Origin: Berkiella_A sp963976875
GTDB lineage: Bacteria > Pseudomonadota > Gammaproteobacteria > Berkiellales > Berkiellaceae
Length of the DNA stretch: 64,000 bases
Reading direction: 5' to 3'
NCBI GenBank assembly: GCA_963976875.1
Contig: CAXBML010000001.1
Location: 62,001 to 126,000 of the forward strand
Positions 17,316-27,718 of the stretch are shown here, piece by piece. The notes under the pieces are model-generated. The model was not told where the DNA came from. It saw only the letters and a program-made list of their open reading frames with translations, and searched no databases. The number at the start of each line of letters is the position of its first letter. Within the stretch, counting starts at the first letter, position 1. A program made the position numbers and the translations under genes.

Positions 17316-18325
17316 TGAAAGTACTGGTTACAGGCGCCGCGGGCTTTATTGGGTCTCATGTTTCTCAGCAATTATTAGATAAAGGCATACAAGTTGTCGG
17401 CTTAGATAACCTGAATGATTATTACAGCGTACAACTTAAAAAAGATCGTCTCGTTAGTTTGTTAGAGCATGCTGCTTTTGAGTTTGTAAAGATAGATGTG
17501 GAAGATACATCCGAGCTGAGCCAATTATTTGAGAAGCATCGTTTTGATAAAGTGATACATTTAGCCGCACAAGCAGGGGTTCGATATTCTTTAGATAACC
17601 CTATGGCTTATATTAATTCTAACGTCGTTGGCTTTACAAACATATTAGAATCGTGTCGTCACAATAAGATTAAGCATTTGGTTTACGCTTCTTCTAGTTC
17701 TGTTTATGGTGCAAATACAAAACTGCCCTTCTCAACCAAAGATAATGTAGATCATCCCATTAGTTTATATGCGGCGACTAAAAAATCAAACGAGCTTATG
17801 GCCCATGTATATTCTCACTTATTTGAGTTACCCACCACCGGCCTTAGATTCTTTACCGTCTATGGTCCTTGGGGACGTCCAGATATGGCTTTATTTAAAT
17901 TTGTAGATGCCATTTATAATGATAAATCAATATCTGTATTTAATCAGGGTGATATGATTCGAGATTTTACTTATGTTGATGATATTGCTAATGGCGTCGT
18001 ATCAGTATTGGACATACCGCCTGAAGCCAATCCCAATATATTAGAGTCGGAACGCAGTGCAGACAAGAGTCATGCACCTTATAGATTGTATAATATTGGT
18101 AATAACGACCCGGTGTCTTTGATGACATTCATCAAAGCCATTGAAAAAGCATGTGGTAAAAAAGCCAAAATAGAATATTTGCCTATGCAACCAGGCGATG
18201 TGCCAGCAACACACGCTGATGTATCACCGCTCGCAAAAGAATTTAATTATCACCCTAAGACCACTGTTGATCAGGGTATAGAAAATTTTGTTACATGGTA
18301 TCAGAAGTACTATAAGGTAAGTTAA
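17315..18325 (+). CDS. NAD-dependent nucleotide-sugar epimerase (UDP-glucuronate 4-epimerase-like)
   Basis: 336 residues from the ATG at 17315, which overlaps the dehydrogenase stop by one base. It is an extended SDR protein: GAAGFIGSH binds NAD, S-S-S-V-Y-G holds the catalytic Ser/Thr region, and Y152-x3-K156 is the catalytic pair. LRFFTVYGPWGRPDMALFKF is characteristic of the CapI/UDP-glucuronate 4-epimerase subgroup. With the dehydrogenase just upstream, the likely job is to convert the UDP-uronic acid between gluco and galacto forms. TviC-like activity on UDP-GlcNAcA is an alternative. Confidence 0.88.
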   Translation: MKVLVTGAAGFIGSHVSQQLLDKGIQVVGLDNLNDYYSVQLKKDRLVSLLEHAAFEFVKIDVEDTSELSQLFEKHRFDKVIHLAAQAGVRYSLDNPMAYINSNVVGFTNILESCRHNKIKHLVYASSSSVYGANTKLPFSTKDNVDHPISLYAATKKSNELMAHVYSHLFELPTTGLRFFTVYGPWGRPDMALFKFVDAIYNDKSISVFNQGDMIRDFTYVDDIANGVVSVLDIPPEANPNILESERSADKSHAPYRLYNIGNNDPVSLMTFIKAIEKACGKKAKIEYLPMQPGDVPATHADVSPLAKEFNYHPKTTVDQGIENFVTWYQKYYKVS

Positions 18326-18352
18326 TATCCCATCCAGTCTTTAGAGGAATAT

Positions 18353-21300
18353 ATGGATATATTCGTCCCATTTCCGGTGAATAGTGATCAATCTATTCAC
18401 CAACGCATGCTCTCAGCTTTAGGTACCATTCAAAGCAACACAGGAGAAGTACGTGATTATATTAGTATTTTTAATCATGATGTGGGAGCGCTTAACAATC
18501 TATTGAACAATCCTTCTAGTATTTATGCTTATCATGAAGACGCGCTTAGAAAACAAGAAGATTACAATGCGGCTTTGGCTGACTCTAAATCCAGATGGGA
18601 TAGTGATGATAAGCAGTTAGAAATTGGTAAAAGCGTCATTAAAAGCTTGTCTGAACATAAAAAACGTTTTAAATATGCCGTGGCCAAAATGGAGTCTGTC
18701 AAGGAGAAGTCTAATCAATTATTAGATATGTTATCTCTTAATAGTCATAGTGGGGATTTTTGGCATCATTTGGATCAACTGGCTGCCGAATTAGATGAAA
18801 AAGATAAAACACATTATCTGGATGCGCTGTTTGGCGCTGCTGAAAATCTAGATGCGATGGATTCGGGTAATCGTTTTGATTTGCTGAACGCGCTCATTGG
18901 AGATTTAGACAATTTATCGCAAGAAGCGGTTCAAAAAATGGCGAGACAAAAGGATAACGCAGGCGAGTATGAAAAGGGTGATCAATATACTCTTTTGGTC
19001 ACCGAACTAAATAGTGTGGTTTCTAAGCGACAGGAAAGGTTAAAATACTTAAGGCTTGATTGGCAGTCTCAAGATATTTTTGTTTTGGCTAACGCTGACG
19101 ATTTGCTTAAGATGAGACAAGACCTTGATAATTTTAAGCAGTTTTTAAAGTTTATTGAAAAAGGGGTTTCCATAGATGCTGAAAGCCCAAGTGATCAAAA
19201 AATAAAGCATATTATTTCATTGAACAAAAATAGATTAGATAGGCTGAATAAAGCAATTGTTCAAGCAATGAGCTGGCGTATACACGCCGCAAGTTTAAAA
19301 AAAGATTTGCAATTTGATGATAATCAATATGCTTTGATCAAGGAAATTAAACAGTTAGTGTTTTTATATGATGATGCAGAAGCACTAGCGCCTGTTTCTC
19401 ATCTACTGGGTATACCCTCCCAAAGTTTATCGACGGGCATGGATTTTGAAAGTTTTGAATTGTTGATGCAGGTCATAAAAGAATCAGGAAATAAAAGTGC
19501 CATTAACAAATGGAAGCATTCAAAATGGGTCAAGGATATAGAAAATGAAAATTTCATTCCAATTGAAAGACGAGGGTTAAATCTTATACCACAAGTACTT
19601 TCACCTTTGATTTCAGACAAGCCAGGTTGGTCTTTAGGTAGCTGGACGCGATATTATTATTTTCAAACAACTCAAATTACAAACGATATATTAGGTTGGT
19701 TACGCAAAAAATTTCTGGGTAAGCATTCTGAATTTGTCACACTGCTTAATGAGAGCATATATCAAATTAAGAAATTTAGCGAAACTATTGACCAAGCAAA
19801 AGAAGATAATAAGAGTCTTAATTTATATCATTTGAGTCAATCCTCTGCTTTCAAAGATGCTTTAAGTATTCCACATTATATTAAAGCAGAACGATTAAAA
19901 GGTCGCTCTCTGAAGCCATCTTGGACAGTCGGTGTGTTGTTAAAATGGGTGCCTTTTTTTAATAGAGTTCATACATTTTTATTTTTTGATATATGGAATT
20001 CTACAATAGATAACGCTTTAGTTAGTTATAAAGAAAACTGCCGAAATATAGCAGAGAAGATAATTCAAGATTTTGAATTTAGTTTGTTTGAAAGCATTAA
20101 AAATAAAGTGTTTTTGTTGCCGCCCAATTTATTAGCGGATATTCGTCGTTTCGTCTCTGAATATGGGGACGCAATGATGATAGCAAAATTTGAAAGAATG
20201 AACCAACCTATCCACATATTAAAAAAATTCAAATTTTTATATCCACCTGCAGATAGTGAAAATAACCGTAGGTTAAATGAAGATAGTGTTCATGCATTTT
20301 TATCTTTCGCAAGAAAATATTGGTCCGACGAGGAATATCAAGCCGCAGAAGAGGTCTCCAAAATTATACTGCGAGAGAAAGTGCCTGCGTCTGACAGAGA
20401 ATTAACTGAGCTATTTCATAAGACTAAAGTACTGTATACCAGTAAAACAAAAGAAAAAGAATTTATGTATTTTTTAAAGCATATTGCGCATGAATATGTT
20501 TTTTTAACCGGTGATCAAGGTGATAATAATTCATTAAAATTTTTAGAGCGATTCTATCCTAATGCCGCCAAAAATTGGCGCAATGAGCGAATTGAAAACT
20601 TAGATGATAAATTTATTTTTATACACGCGCTTTTAGATATACAACCTAATTTTGAAAGGAAATTTAATTTATCGGACCAATATGATGTGGGGCAAGCAAA
20701 ATTAGAATATAGGCTCATTGGTAAATATATACAAGATTTAAATTTAGTCAGAAAAAATCAAGCCCACTATATTAATACCCTGTGTGAAAAGGCGCATGAA
20801 TATGTCAAATCATACCAAGGGGGTAATAATGAATATAGGGAGATTATATTAGCAATTGGCCAAATTCAACCTACAATAGCAAGCGATTATATTAGTACGC
20901 GTCTCAAATGGGTATTTTCTCATTCTGATTATAGTTTTGATGAGAATGCAACGGCATTTTATTTGAGGGCATTTAAAATACCAGGCATGACAGATGCTTT
21001 GTGCGAAACGATCGATAGGCAATTTAGTGGTAAGCCTAGTCACTTAGATAGTTTGATTGACAGTTTAGATAATGGCCAGATTAAGGGTGTATTTTTGGCC
21101 AAAAGATTACAGTACTTGATGAAAAATAAAAGTTACGAAGAAATTGTGGCAACAGAGTTGTTTGACGACATGTCAAATAATAAAGTATTTATCAGTAGTA
21201 TGAATGATTATTTTGATAAGATAATCCAAGATGCAATACAAAAAGATGATTTTAAAACCCTGGAAACAGATGGCTTCTGCCACATGATTGAACGTTTTGG

Positions 21301-23896
21301 TTCGTTAGTCAATAAAGAGGCCTACAGGATTTTGCGTCTAAAACGGCTGTTGGCAACAAATGATTTTGAGCGCATACAAGTATATGTGAATTCATTGTTG
21401 CCCTATGTTAAAAATCTAAATGACGATCTGATCACTTTAGATAAGGGTAAAAAATTATTGGTATCGATGTATGAAGAATACGTTGAAGATATGTATTTAA
21501 ATAATCAGTGGCATGCGCATGCTCAGTATTTACTAGAACATTTTTCTATGAATTTGTGTCCAGAGCTACTGCACAAAGTGAGAGTACTATGGCTACGTAA
21601 ATATTTAACGCATCCTCAAGTCTTTTCTGAACTGGCCTCTATGACGCATCCCACTTTGGACTTGAAGTTTCATCAGGATAATAAACAAATACCCAATGAA
21701 GATATCAATTTAAAACAGTTTTATGGAGCTCAAATTGAGTCGGTTGCCGCTTTGGTCAATGCAAGATTAAATCGATATACGGTCAATATCAGTGATAGCA
21801 TGATTCAGCTTCTAAATCGATATTTAAAAGATCCAGGTTTGAAAACATTAGATAATCATCATTTGTATAAAAAGAAAATGGAAGATTTTCAACGAGCCAG
21901 GGATATCGTTTTGGCACTCAAGCAGTCGAACTACGACCTAATGTTTGATTTGGTCGATCACTTCATTGAAGATCATGTTGGACAACAACGATTACTTGAT
22001 TCGGAGCAAAGTGCAGCTAGAAGGACAGTGATTGAATATCAGGCTAGTATATTAGAAAGTATATATGAAGCCATGTTTGAACAAATTAGAAAAGAATTTT
22101 TATCGTCCGGCCAATTATTTTCAAGTGAGCTGAAAGTAAAAGACCAGGTTTTAGGTCGCATTATGAGACGGGTCTATCACTCAAAATTGCCTGATGTTTG
22201 GAAAACAGAAACTTTATTTTTACATGAAAATTATCAAGCTGCATTTTCACTGTTAAACAAAATTCAAGATAACTTGGTTATTAATAACTTACATCTTTTG
22301 AATATTTCCAGCGAAGATGCGATACTTTTAAGACGGTATTTAGCAAAAGCTGTTAAAAAAGGTTTAATGAGTCGGGTCCGATTGGTCATGAGTATATTGT
22401 CCGACACGGATCCTTTATATTTAGCTCTAGAGGCCTTCGGTGACATTTTGACTGACACAGCATTACGCCAATCTCAAATTGATATCAAAGCGAAAGTTTT
22501 GAGTCAGTTTGAGAATAAGCATAACCGTTTCGACAAAAAAGTGGAAAGTTTGACTCAGGATATTATTGCTCGGCTAAAGCAAGGACAGCCTTTAAAAAAT
22601 TTACCTTTATTTGTGGACAAGAAAAGTAGTTTACAGATTACTTTTATTCAGGCGTTGTCACCTAAAGTACAACAAGAGCTACAGGAAATGCTTTCTACGA
22701 GAATTTGCCTCATTATGGAAGCACCTATGCCGGAAGATGAGCTTGGGGCTCGGGAAGAGTGGGAGTGTTATAGTTTGCTGGTTGAATGGTTATCTTCTTC
22801 TAGTAAATTGAAAAAACAAATTGAGCAAGAGGTAACGCCATGTGTGGACAGAAAGTTAACCGAAGCAAGAGAATATTTTAGAGCGCTTGAAAGCACTATG
22901 GATCGTGTACTCAGTGTTGAATCTAAAGAAGTGCACTCTGCTAAAGAATGGGGCTCATACCTTTCTGGTCAGTCAAAACAAATGCACATGCATCTTGAAC
23001 TGAATACAGATGTATTAGACAAAGAACGACAATTGTTGCAATTATCAATGTTTACAAGATTGTTTGGTAGTCATGAACAAAAATGCGAGCTAGATGAACT
23101 ATTGCAAAACGTTTTAATACGTTTAAGACGGGCTATGATGGATGGACAATCTGATCCCTTTCGAGAGCATTGTATTAAATTTGCTGAAAAGCTTGTTACT
23201 TTAACAGGGAATAAGGCGCAAAGTGAACAGTGTGCCAGGCTGATAAGTTTATGGAATAAATTTACCGCCCATGAGGAGATGAACATAGATACTTTGAAGT
23301 CTATGGCTTTAAAAGAGAGCTTGCCTGTTTTTTTGAAAAAATTTGATAATGACCTGTTTCAATATTTTATTGATAAGTATCATCTTTCTGATGGATTTGT
23401 TAAATTTTTAGAGGTGAAACTTAGAACATGGCCCTATGAGGATGGACATTTTGATTTTACTAAGGTCAAAAAGCAGCATACCTTGAAAGATTTCAAAAGT
23501 TGGATGGAACAACATAAAGTCAAGAAGCGTTTTTTGACTTTTGGTGGTAAGGTAAACGACAGGGCGGCTAAGAAGCTGTATGTTGCGTTTTGTTTATCAG
23601 CCCAGGCACATCAAATTGCTCGGATTTTAGAGCAAAGAATTGCTGCAAATGACTTACACACTTTTAACATTAAATTATTTACAGATGTCCTGACAGATTT
23701 AAATGAAAAAGTAAACGAAGACTTAGGATTCAGCAGTAAAAGTTTGGAGAAACATTTTTTTGAAGTTATGGGTGTTGATATAGAGTACTTTGTTTCTTGG
23801 GAGGAGAGACCCACCACGTTAACATCTTCAAATGATGGTGATGAGGCAATAGATTCATCAATGAGAATTGGCTCAGCGAAACATGCAGTCCACTAA
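18353..23896 (+). CDS. Giant orphan alpha-helical protein (1847 residues)
   Basis: I do not recognise this protein. It starts 27 bases after the epimerase stop with a strong AGAGGAA site, so it belongs to the sugar-nucleotide operon. It is almost wholly predicted helical, rich in Lys, Glu, Asp, Leu and Asn, with many charged heptad-like stretches in the first 300 residues. No signal peptide and no clear membrane helix; the most hydrophobic patch is about residues 523-548 (WTVGVLLKWVPFF and HTFLFFDIW). No enzyme motif was found. Possible roles are a structural scaffold or a secreted effector; both are guesses. The base composition is as AT-rich as its neighbours. Confidence 0.8.
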   Translation: MDIFVPFPVNSDQSIHQRMLSALGTIQSNTGEVRDYISIFNHDVGALNNLLNNPSSIYAYHEDALRKQEDYNAALADSKSRWDSDDKQLEIGKSVIKSLSEHKKRFKYAVAKMESVKEKSNQLLDMLSLNSHSGDFWHHLDQLAAELDEKDKTHYLDALFGAAENLDAMDSGNRFDLLNALIGDLDNLSQEAVQKMARQKDNAGEYEKGDQYTLLVTELNSVVSKRQERLKYLRLDWQSQDIFVLANADDLLKMRQDLDNFKQFLKFIEKGVSIDAESPSDQKIKHIISLNKNRLDRLNKAIVQAMSWRIHAASLKKDLQFDDNQYALIKEIKQLVFLYDDAEALAPVSHLLGIPSQSLSTGMDFESFELLMQVIKESGNKSAINKWKHSKWVKDIENENFIPIERRGLNLIPQVLSPLISDKPGWSLGSWTRYYYFQTTQITNDILGWLRKKFLGKHSEFVTLLNESIYQIKKFSETIDQAKEDNKSLNLYHLSQSSAFKDALSIPHYIKAERLKGRSLKPSWTVGVLLKWVPFFNRVHTFLFFDIWNSTIDNALVSYKENCRNIAEKIIQDFEFSLFESIKNKVFLLPPNLLADIRRFVSEYGDAMMIAKFERMNQPIHILKKFKFLYPPADSENNRRLNEDSVHAFLSFARKYWSDEEYQAAEEVSKIILREKVPASDRELTELFHKTKVLYTSKTKEKEFMYFLKHIAHEYVFLTGDQGDNNSLKFLERFYPNAAKNWRNERIENLDDKFIFIHALLDIQPNFERKFNLSDQYDVGQAKLEYRLIGKYIQDLNLVRKNQAHYINTLCEKAHEYVKSYQGGNNEYREIILAIGQIQPTIASDYISTRLKWVFSHSDYSFDENATAFYLRAFKIPGMTDALCETIDRQFSGKPSHLDSLIDSLDNGQIKGVFLAKRLQYLMKNKSYEEIVATELFDDMSNNKVFISSMNDYFDKIIQDAIQKDDFKTLETDGFCHMIERFGSLVNKEAYRILRLKRLLATNDFERIQVYVNSLLPYVKNLNDDLITLDKGKKLLVSMYEEYVEDMYLNNQWHAHAQYLLEHFSMNLCPELLHKVRVLWLRKYLTHPQVFSELASMTHPTLDLKFHQDNKQIPNEDINLKQFYGAQIESVAALVNARLNRYTVNISDSMIQLLNRYLKDPGLKTLDNHHLYKKKMEDFQRARDIVLALKQSNYDLMFDLVDHFIEDHVGQQRLLDSEQSAARRTVIEYQASILESIYEAMFEQIRKEFLSSGQLFSSELKVKDQVLGRIMRRVYHSKLPDVWKTETLFLHENYQAAFSLLNKIQDNLVINNLHLLNISSEDAILLRRYLAKAVKKGLMSRVRLVMSILSDTDPLYLALEAFGDILTDTALRQSQIDIKAKVLSQFENKHNRFDKKVESLTQDIIARLKQGQPLKNLPLFVDKKSSLQITFIQALSPKVQQELQEMLSTRICLIMEAPMPEDELGAREEWECYSLLVEWLSSSSKLKKQIEQEVTPCVDRKLTEAREYFRALESTMDRVLSVESKEVHSAKEWGSYLSGQSKQMHMHLELNTDVLDKERQLLQLSMFTRLFGSHEQKCELDELLQNVLIRLRRAMMDGQSDPFREHCIKFAEKLVTLTGNKAQSEQCARLISLWNKFTAHEEMNIDTLKSMALKESLPVFLKKFDNDLFQYFIDKYHLSDGFVKFLEVKLRTWPYEDGHFDFTKVKKQHTLKDFKSWMEQHKVKKRFLTFGGKVNDRAAKKLYVAFCLSAQAHQIARILEQRIAANDLHTFNIKLFTDVLTDLNEKVNEDLGFSSKSLEKHFFEVMGVDIEYFVSWEERPTTLTSSNDGDEAIDSSMRIGSAKHAVH

Positions 23897-24035
23897 TATT
23901 TTATATTTATTCTATACCACTGCTAAATAGACCAGTGTTAATATTTACTCAAATAGTATTTTGATAAATGTATGCTATATTTTCAATTCGTTGCGCTTGA
24001 TTTCTATCCATAAGCCAAAGCTAGGTACTCAATGA

Positions 24036-25430
24036 ATGAACATTAAATCCATGCTCAAATTCTTTATGATTATAACGACTTTGGCCTCACCCCTACATGC
24101 ACAGGCTCAAGATGTAACACCAAGCGAAGCGCGCGTTATAGCCAAAGAAGCTTATATATACGGTTATCCTTTGGTGGATAACTACCGTATCCAGTATGCT
24201 TATTATATCGATAAGAATGATTCTGGGTATAAAGCACCTTGGAATCAGATACGAAATATTTCCAATGTCTACACTCCAGCCGATACCGCAGTGCAGACAC
24301 CCAATTCAGATACGCCTTATTCTTGGGCGGGACTAGACTTGCGCGCTGAACCCATTGTGCTCTCTGTACCTAAGATTGACAAAAATCGTTATTATTCTAT
24401 TCAGTTTACCGATGCGTATACCTTTAATTTTAATTATGCTGGAACGAGAACGACGGGCAATGATGCTGGCAACTTTATGGTCGTCGGGCCAGGATGGAAG
24501 GGAGAGACCTCTAAAGGAATTAAGAAAGTGTTTCATTCGGGAACGGATTTTATTTCTGCCATCTACCGCACGCAGCTTTTCAATGCTGCTGATATAGACA
24601 ACGTGAAAAAAATTCAATCACAATATAAAGTACAGCCATTATCTTCTTTTCTTGATACACCACTTCCTGCTGCCGCGCCGGCTATTGATTTTATTAAACC
24701 TCTCACCATCGACGAGCAAAAGACGTCGCTGGATTTCTTCAACATTATGAACTTTGTGCTGACATATTGCCCGACTGACCCAACGGAGATTGAACTCATG
24801 ACACGCTTTGCCAAAATAGGTGTTGGCGGGGGCAAGGTTTTCGATTCCACGAAGCTCTCTTCTGAGATTAAAAAGGCTATTGAGCAAGGGCGAAGCGATG
24901 CTTGGGAGGCCTTTGAAGCAGGAGAAAAAGAGTTAAGCAAAGGTAAGATAACGGCGGGTGATCTCTTTGGAACCCGGCAATACATGAAAAACAATTATCT
25001 TTACCGATGGCTTGGAACAATCGGTATTTATGGTAACTCAAAGCTGGAGGCCATGTATCCAGTTTATCGCATCGATAGTGATGGCCATAGCCTCAGTGGA
25101 AGCAATCGCTATACAATGACTCTTTTATCAGGTCAGTTTCCTCCGGTCAATGCTTTTTGGTCTTTGACGATGTATGAATTGCCGCAAAGTTTGTTATTGG
25201 CTAATCCCATTAATCGTTACCTTATTAATTCACCAATGTTGCCTGATTTGAAGAAGAATAAAGACGACTCAGTGACGCTTTATATTCAGCACAACTCTCC
25301 AGGCAAGGAACTAGAGTCTAATTGGTTACCCGCACCAAAGGGGCCTTTTGCGATGTATATGCGACTCTACTGGCCCAAAGAAGCCGCGCTTGATGGCTCT
25401 TGGAAAGCCCCTAAACTGGATAAGAATTAG
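24036..25430 (+). CDS. Exported DUF1254/DUF1214 domain protein
   Basis: 464 residues with a signal peptide ending near AQAQ (about residue 25). The first half is DUF1254 (YGYPLVDNYR, then TPNSDTPYSWAGLDL and YYSIQFTDAYTFNF). The C-terminal part is DUF1214 (TLLSGQFPPVNAFWSLTMY, then SNWLPAPKGPFAMYMRLYWP). The biochemical role of these domains is not known to me. It has a paralogue immediately downstream. Codon use seems somewhat less AT-biased than its neighbours, which could mean recent acquisition; that was judged by eye. Confidence 0.88.
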   Translation: MNIKSMLKFFMIITTLASPLHAQAQDVTPSEARVIAKEAYIYGYPLVDNYRIQYAYYIDKNDSGYKAPWNQIRNISNVYTPADTAVQTPNSDTPYSWAGLDLRAEPIVLSVPKIDKNRYYSIQFTDAYTFNFNYAGTRTTGNDAGNFMVVGPGWKGETSKGIKKVFHSGTDFISAIYRTQLFNAADIDNVKKIQSQYKVQPLSSFLDTPLPAAAPAIDFIKPLTIDEQKTSLDFFNIMNFVLTYCPTDPTEIELMTRFAKIGVGGGKVFDSTKLSSEIKKAIEQGRSDAWEAFEAGEKELSKGKITAGDLFGTRQYMKNNYLYRWLGTIGIYGNSKLEAMYPVYRIDSDGHSLSGSNRYTMTLLSGQFPPVNAFWSLTMYELPQSLLLANPINRYLINSPMLPDLKKNKDDSVTLYIQHNSPGKELESNWLPAPKGPFAMYMRLYWPKEAALDGSWKAPKLDKN

Positions 25431-25534
25431 AGTTTTATAATATTATGATCTGGCCTTTCTAGGTTGAACCGATTATTTATAATTAATGAGTCCCACACGT
25501 TATAAAAGTTTTATTGTAGCTATAAGGAAAAAAA

Positions 25535-27115
25535 ATGAGATACAAAGCTAGTTTGGCATCAGTCATTACGCTCGCAACAATACTTTCAAGTATTCAGGCA
25601 AATGCAGAAACATCGACAAGCATCAATGAAGAGCCTGCTATAGGCACCTATAGACAAACGACGGATATTCCTAAAGGTATTTTAACGCCTGATATTGTAG
25701 AAACATCTATTGGCACATTAAAATTTTTTGATGGGACACCAACTCCCCAGACATCTAAATTAGTCTACGATAACTTAGATCGCTCGCGTGCTATTGATGC
25801 TTTTTTAAAAGGTATTCAAGGTGCTTCTGTCAGAGAATTGATAGAAGGGCCTAAGGCAATTGGCGCGAACGTAAAGTTCAACGATATACTATATTTTTCA
25901 AAGTTATTAGATTCAAAAGAGCTGTTCCTTACAGGGAACACCTCCACATTATATGTCATTCCTACGTTAGATCTTAAAAAAAATGGTCCCATGGTCGTTG
26001 AAGCACCTCCAGGGTTGCTTGGTGGGTTCAATAGCGCCTGGTTTGAGTTCATTAGTAACATAGGTGTTTTTGGCCCAGACAAAGGTAAAGGTGGGAAATT
26101 TTTAGTGTTGCCTCCAGGATACGATGGGGATGTGCCTTCTGGTTATTACGTTGTACATTCACCCACATATAAAGTATGGAACTTCATGCGCGTTAATATT
26201 GCGGAAGGTCTTGAAAAAGCTGTTAAATTAGCAAAAGAAACTGTAAAGGTATACCCTTTGTCGATGGCAGACAATATCCCTGAAATGAATTTTGTAGATG
26301 GATCCAACAATCCATTTAATACCATTCATCACAACGACTTTTCTTTCTACGAAGAAATTAACAAAACTATTCAAGAAGAACCATTAGAAATGCTAGACCC
26401 CGAAACAAGAGGCCTATTTGCTTCTATTGGTATTCAAAAAGGAAAACCTTTCGCGCCAGATGAAAGAATGAAAAAAATTCTAACAGATGCCGTTGCAATT
26501 GGTAATGCAACAGTACGTTCTATTGTATGGTATCCAAGAACCAGTGGCAGTATAGATACAATGAAAGGCATTCAAATTTACCCAGATACGAATAGTTCTT
26601 GGTTAATGGGATTCTTAGATAAGAATGTTTTTTTTAATGGTAAAGATGGGCATACGATGAACAGTGATGCCAGAGATTTTTTCTACTACTGCTATACTGT
26701 TGTCACACCGGCGATGGCCGTGTCTATGCCAGGTAAAGGATCAGACTACGCAATCGCATTTGTGGATGGTAATAAAAAAGCGCTGGATGGATCAAAAACT
26801 TATAAAGTAACATTGCCTCCCAATGTGCCAGTCAATAACTTCTGGGCATTTACAATTTACGATACTCAAACAAGATCTATGTTACAAACCAATCAACCAA
26901 AACCGAGTGTTGGCAGCCAAACTGAAGGATTTAAGGTCAATGCCGACGGTTCTATGGATGTGTATTTTGCGCCAGAAGCACCCAAAGGATTTGAGAGTAA
27001 CTGGCTACAGACTATTCCTGGCAAAAGCTGGTTTACTATCTTAAGAATGTATGGGCCGCTTGAGCCATGGTTGGATAAAACTTGGAGACCAAGCGAGATA
27101 TTAGAAATACAATAA
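25535..27115 (+). CDS. Exported DUF1254/DUF1214 domain protein, paralogue
   Basis: 526 residues, with a signal peptide ending near ANAET (about residue 24) and an AAGGAA ribosome site. DUF1254 is seen from GNTSTLYVIPTLDLK through VVEAPPGLLGGFNSAWFEF, and DUF1214 at NVPVNNFWAFTIYDTQTRSM and FESNWLQTIPGKSWFTILR. It shares the architecture of the preceding gene but is clearly diverged and has a longer N-terminal part. It is probably periplasmic. A good terminator follows. Confidence 0.88.
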   Translation: MRYKASLASVITLATILSSIQANAETSTSINEEPAIGTYRQTTDIPKGILTPDIVETSIGTLKFFDGTPTPQTSKLVYDNLDRSRAIDAFLKGIQGASVRELIEGPKAIGANVKFNDILYFSKLLDSKELFLTGNTSTLYVIPTLDLKKNGPMVVEAPPGLLGGFNSAWFEFISNIGVFGPDKGKGGKFLVLPPGYDGDVPSGYYVVHSPTYKVWNFMRVNIAEGLEKAVKLAKETVKVYPLSMADNIPEMNFVDGSNNPFNTIHHNDFSFYEEINKTIQEEPLEMLDPETRGLFASIGIQKGKPFAPDERMKKILTDAVAIGNATVRSIVWYPRTSGSIDTMKGIQIYPDTNSSWLMGFLDKNVFFNGKDGHTMNSDARDFFYYCYTVVTPAMAVSMPGKGSDYAIAFVDGNKKALDGSKTYKVTLPPNVPVNNFWAFTIYDTQTRSMLQTNQPKPSVGSQTEGFKVNADGSMDVYFAPEAPKGFESNWLQTIPGKSWFTILRMYGPLEPWLDKTWRPSEILEIQ

Positions 27116-27135
27116 ATATAATGTATACACTATTT

Positions 27136-27159
27136 AAGGCTCCTCATAGGGGCCTTTTT
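27136..27159 (+). terminator. Rho-independent terminator after the DUF1254 pair
   Basis: Stem AAGGCTCC (27136-27143) with GGGGCCTT (27149-27156), one G-U pair, loop TCATA, followed by a T-run to 27159. Confidence 0.8.
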
Positions 27160-27286
27160 GATTTTATCTATTATCATTATTTATTAGAGCTCTGAAGAGA
27201 AACACTGTAAGGAATATGCGACTGAGGAAATAGTACCTCAAATAATAATTTAGCTAATTAAGGCTGTTCATTATTTGAAATTACTA

Positions 27287-27373
27287 TGGTACCGAAGGCG
27301 AGACTCGAACTCGCACGATGTTGCCATCACCAGATTTTGAATCTAGCGCGTCTACCAGTTCCGCCACTTCGGC
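27287..27373 (-). tRNA. tRNA-Leu (anticodon CAA)
   Basis: On the minus strand the sequence reads GCCGAAGTGGCGGAACTGGT and onward, with the anticodon stem-loop CTAGA-TTCAAAA-TCTGG (anticodon CAA), a long variable arm, the T-loop GTTCGAGTC, and an encoded CCA. Length is 87 bases including CCA. It resembles E. coli leuX. The acceptor stem opens with a G1-U72 wobble rather than G-C. Confidence 0.95.
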
Positions 27374-27718
27374 ACGGACAGGAATTATACCAGAAACTTA
27401 CCCCATATCAAATACATATATAAAAAGTTTGTATACAGGCTTTTTATTGGATTATTAAGAGGATTATTGGAAATTATTAGCGAGTCCTTAGGGCATGCGT
27501 ATAGAGTTTTCAGTAGATGTTTAACTAAAAATAATCATTTGTTAGGTACCAGACACTTTTGCTTAGTACTCTATATAACAGTTGCTTATACATACATAAC
27601 AAGGTAGATTGCCAGACTGAAAAGTAATAAAGTGAGCAAAAGTTTAGTTATTCTAGTAACATTTTTTTAGCAACCTTAAATACTTTAGAATTCTGTTTAT
27701 ATAATAGTTAGGTGTTAC
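27374..27718. other. 345-base intergenic region between tRNA-Leu and yajC
   Basis: AT-rich. I see no gene, no repeat and no strong promoter match. The promoters of both the tRNA (minus) and yajC-secDF (plus) must lie here. The tgt and queA genes that precede yajC in many gammaproteobacteria are not present. Confidence 0.5.

Noticed and set aside
24614..24994. 126-codon minus-strand frame in the first DUF1254 gene
   Set aside because: Antisense to a conserved domain; composition is that of a shadow.
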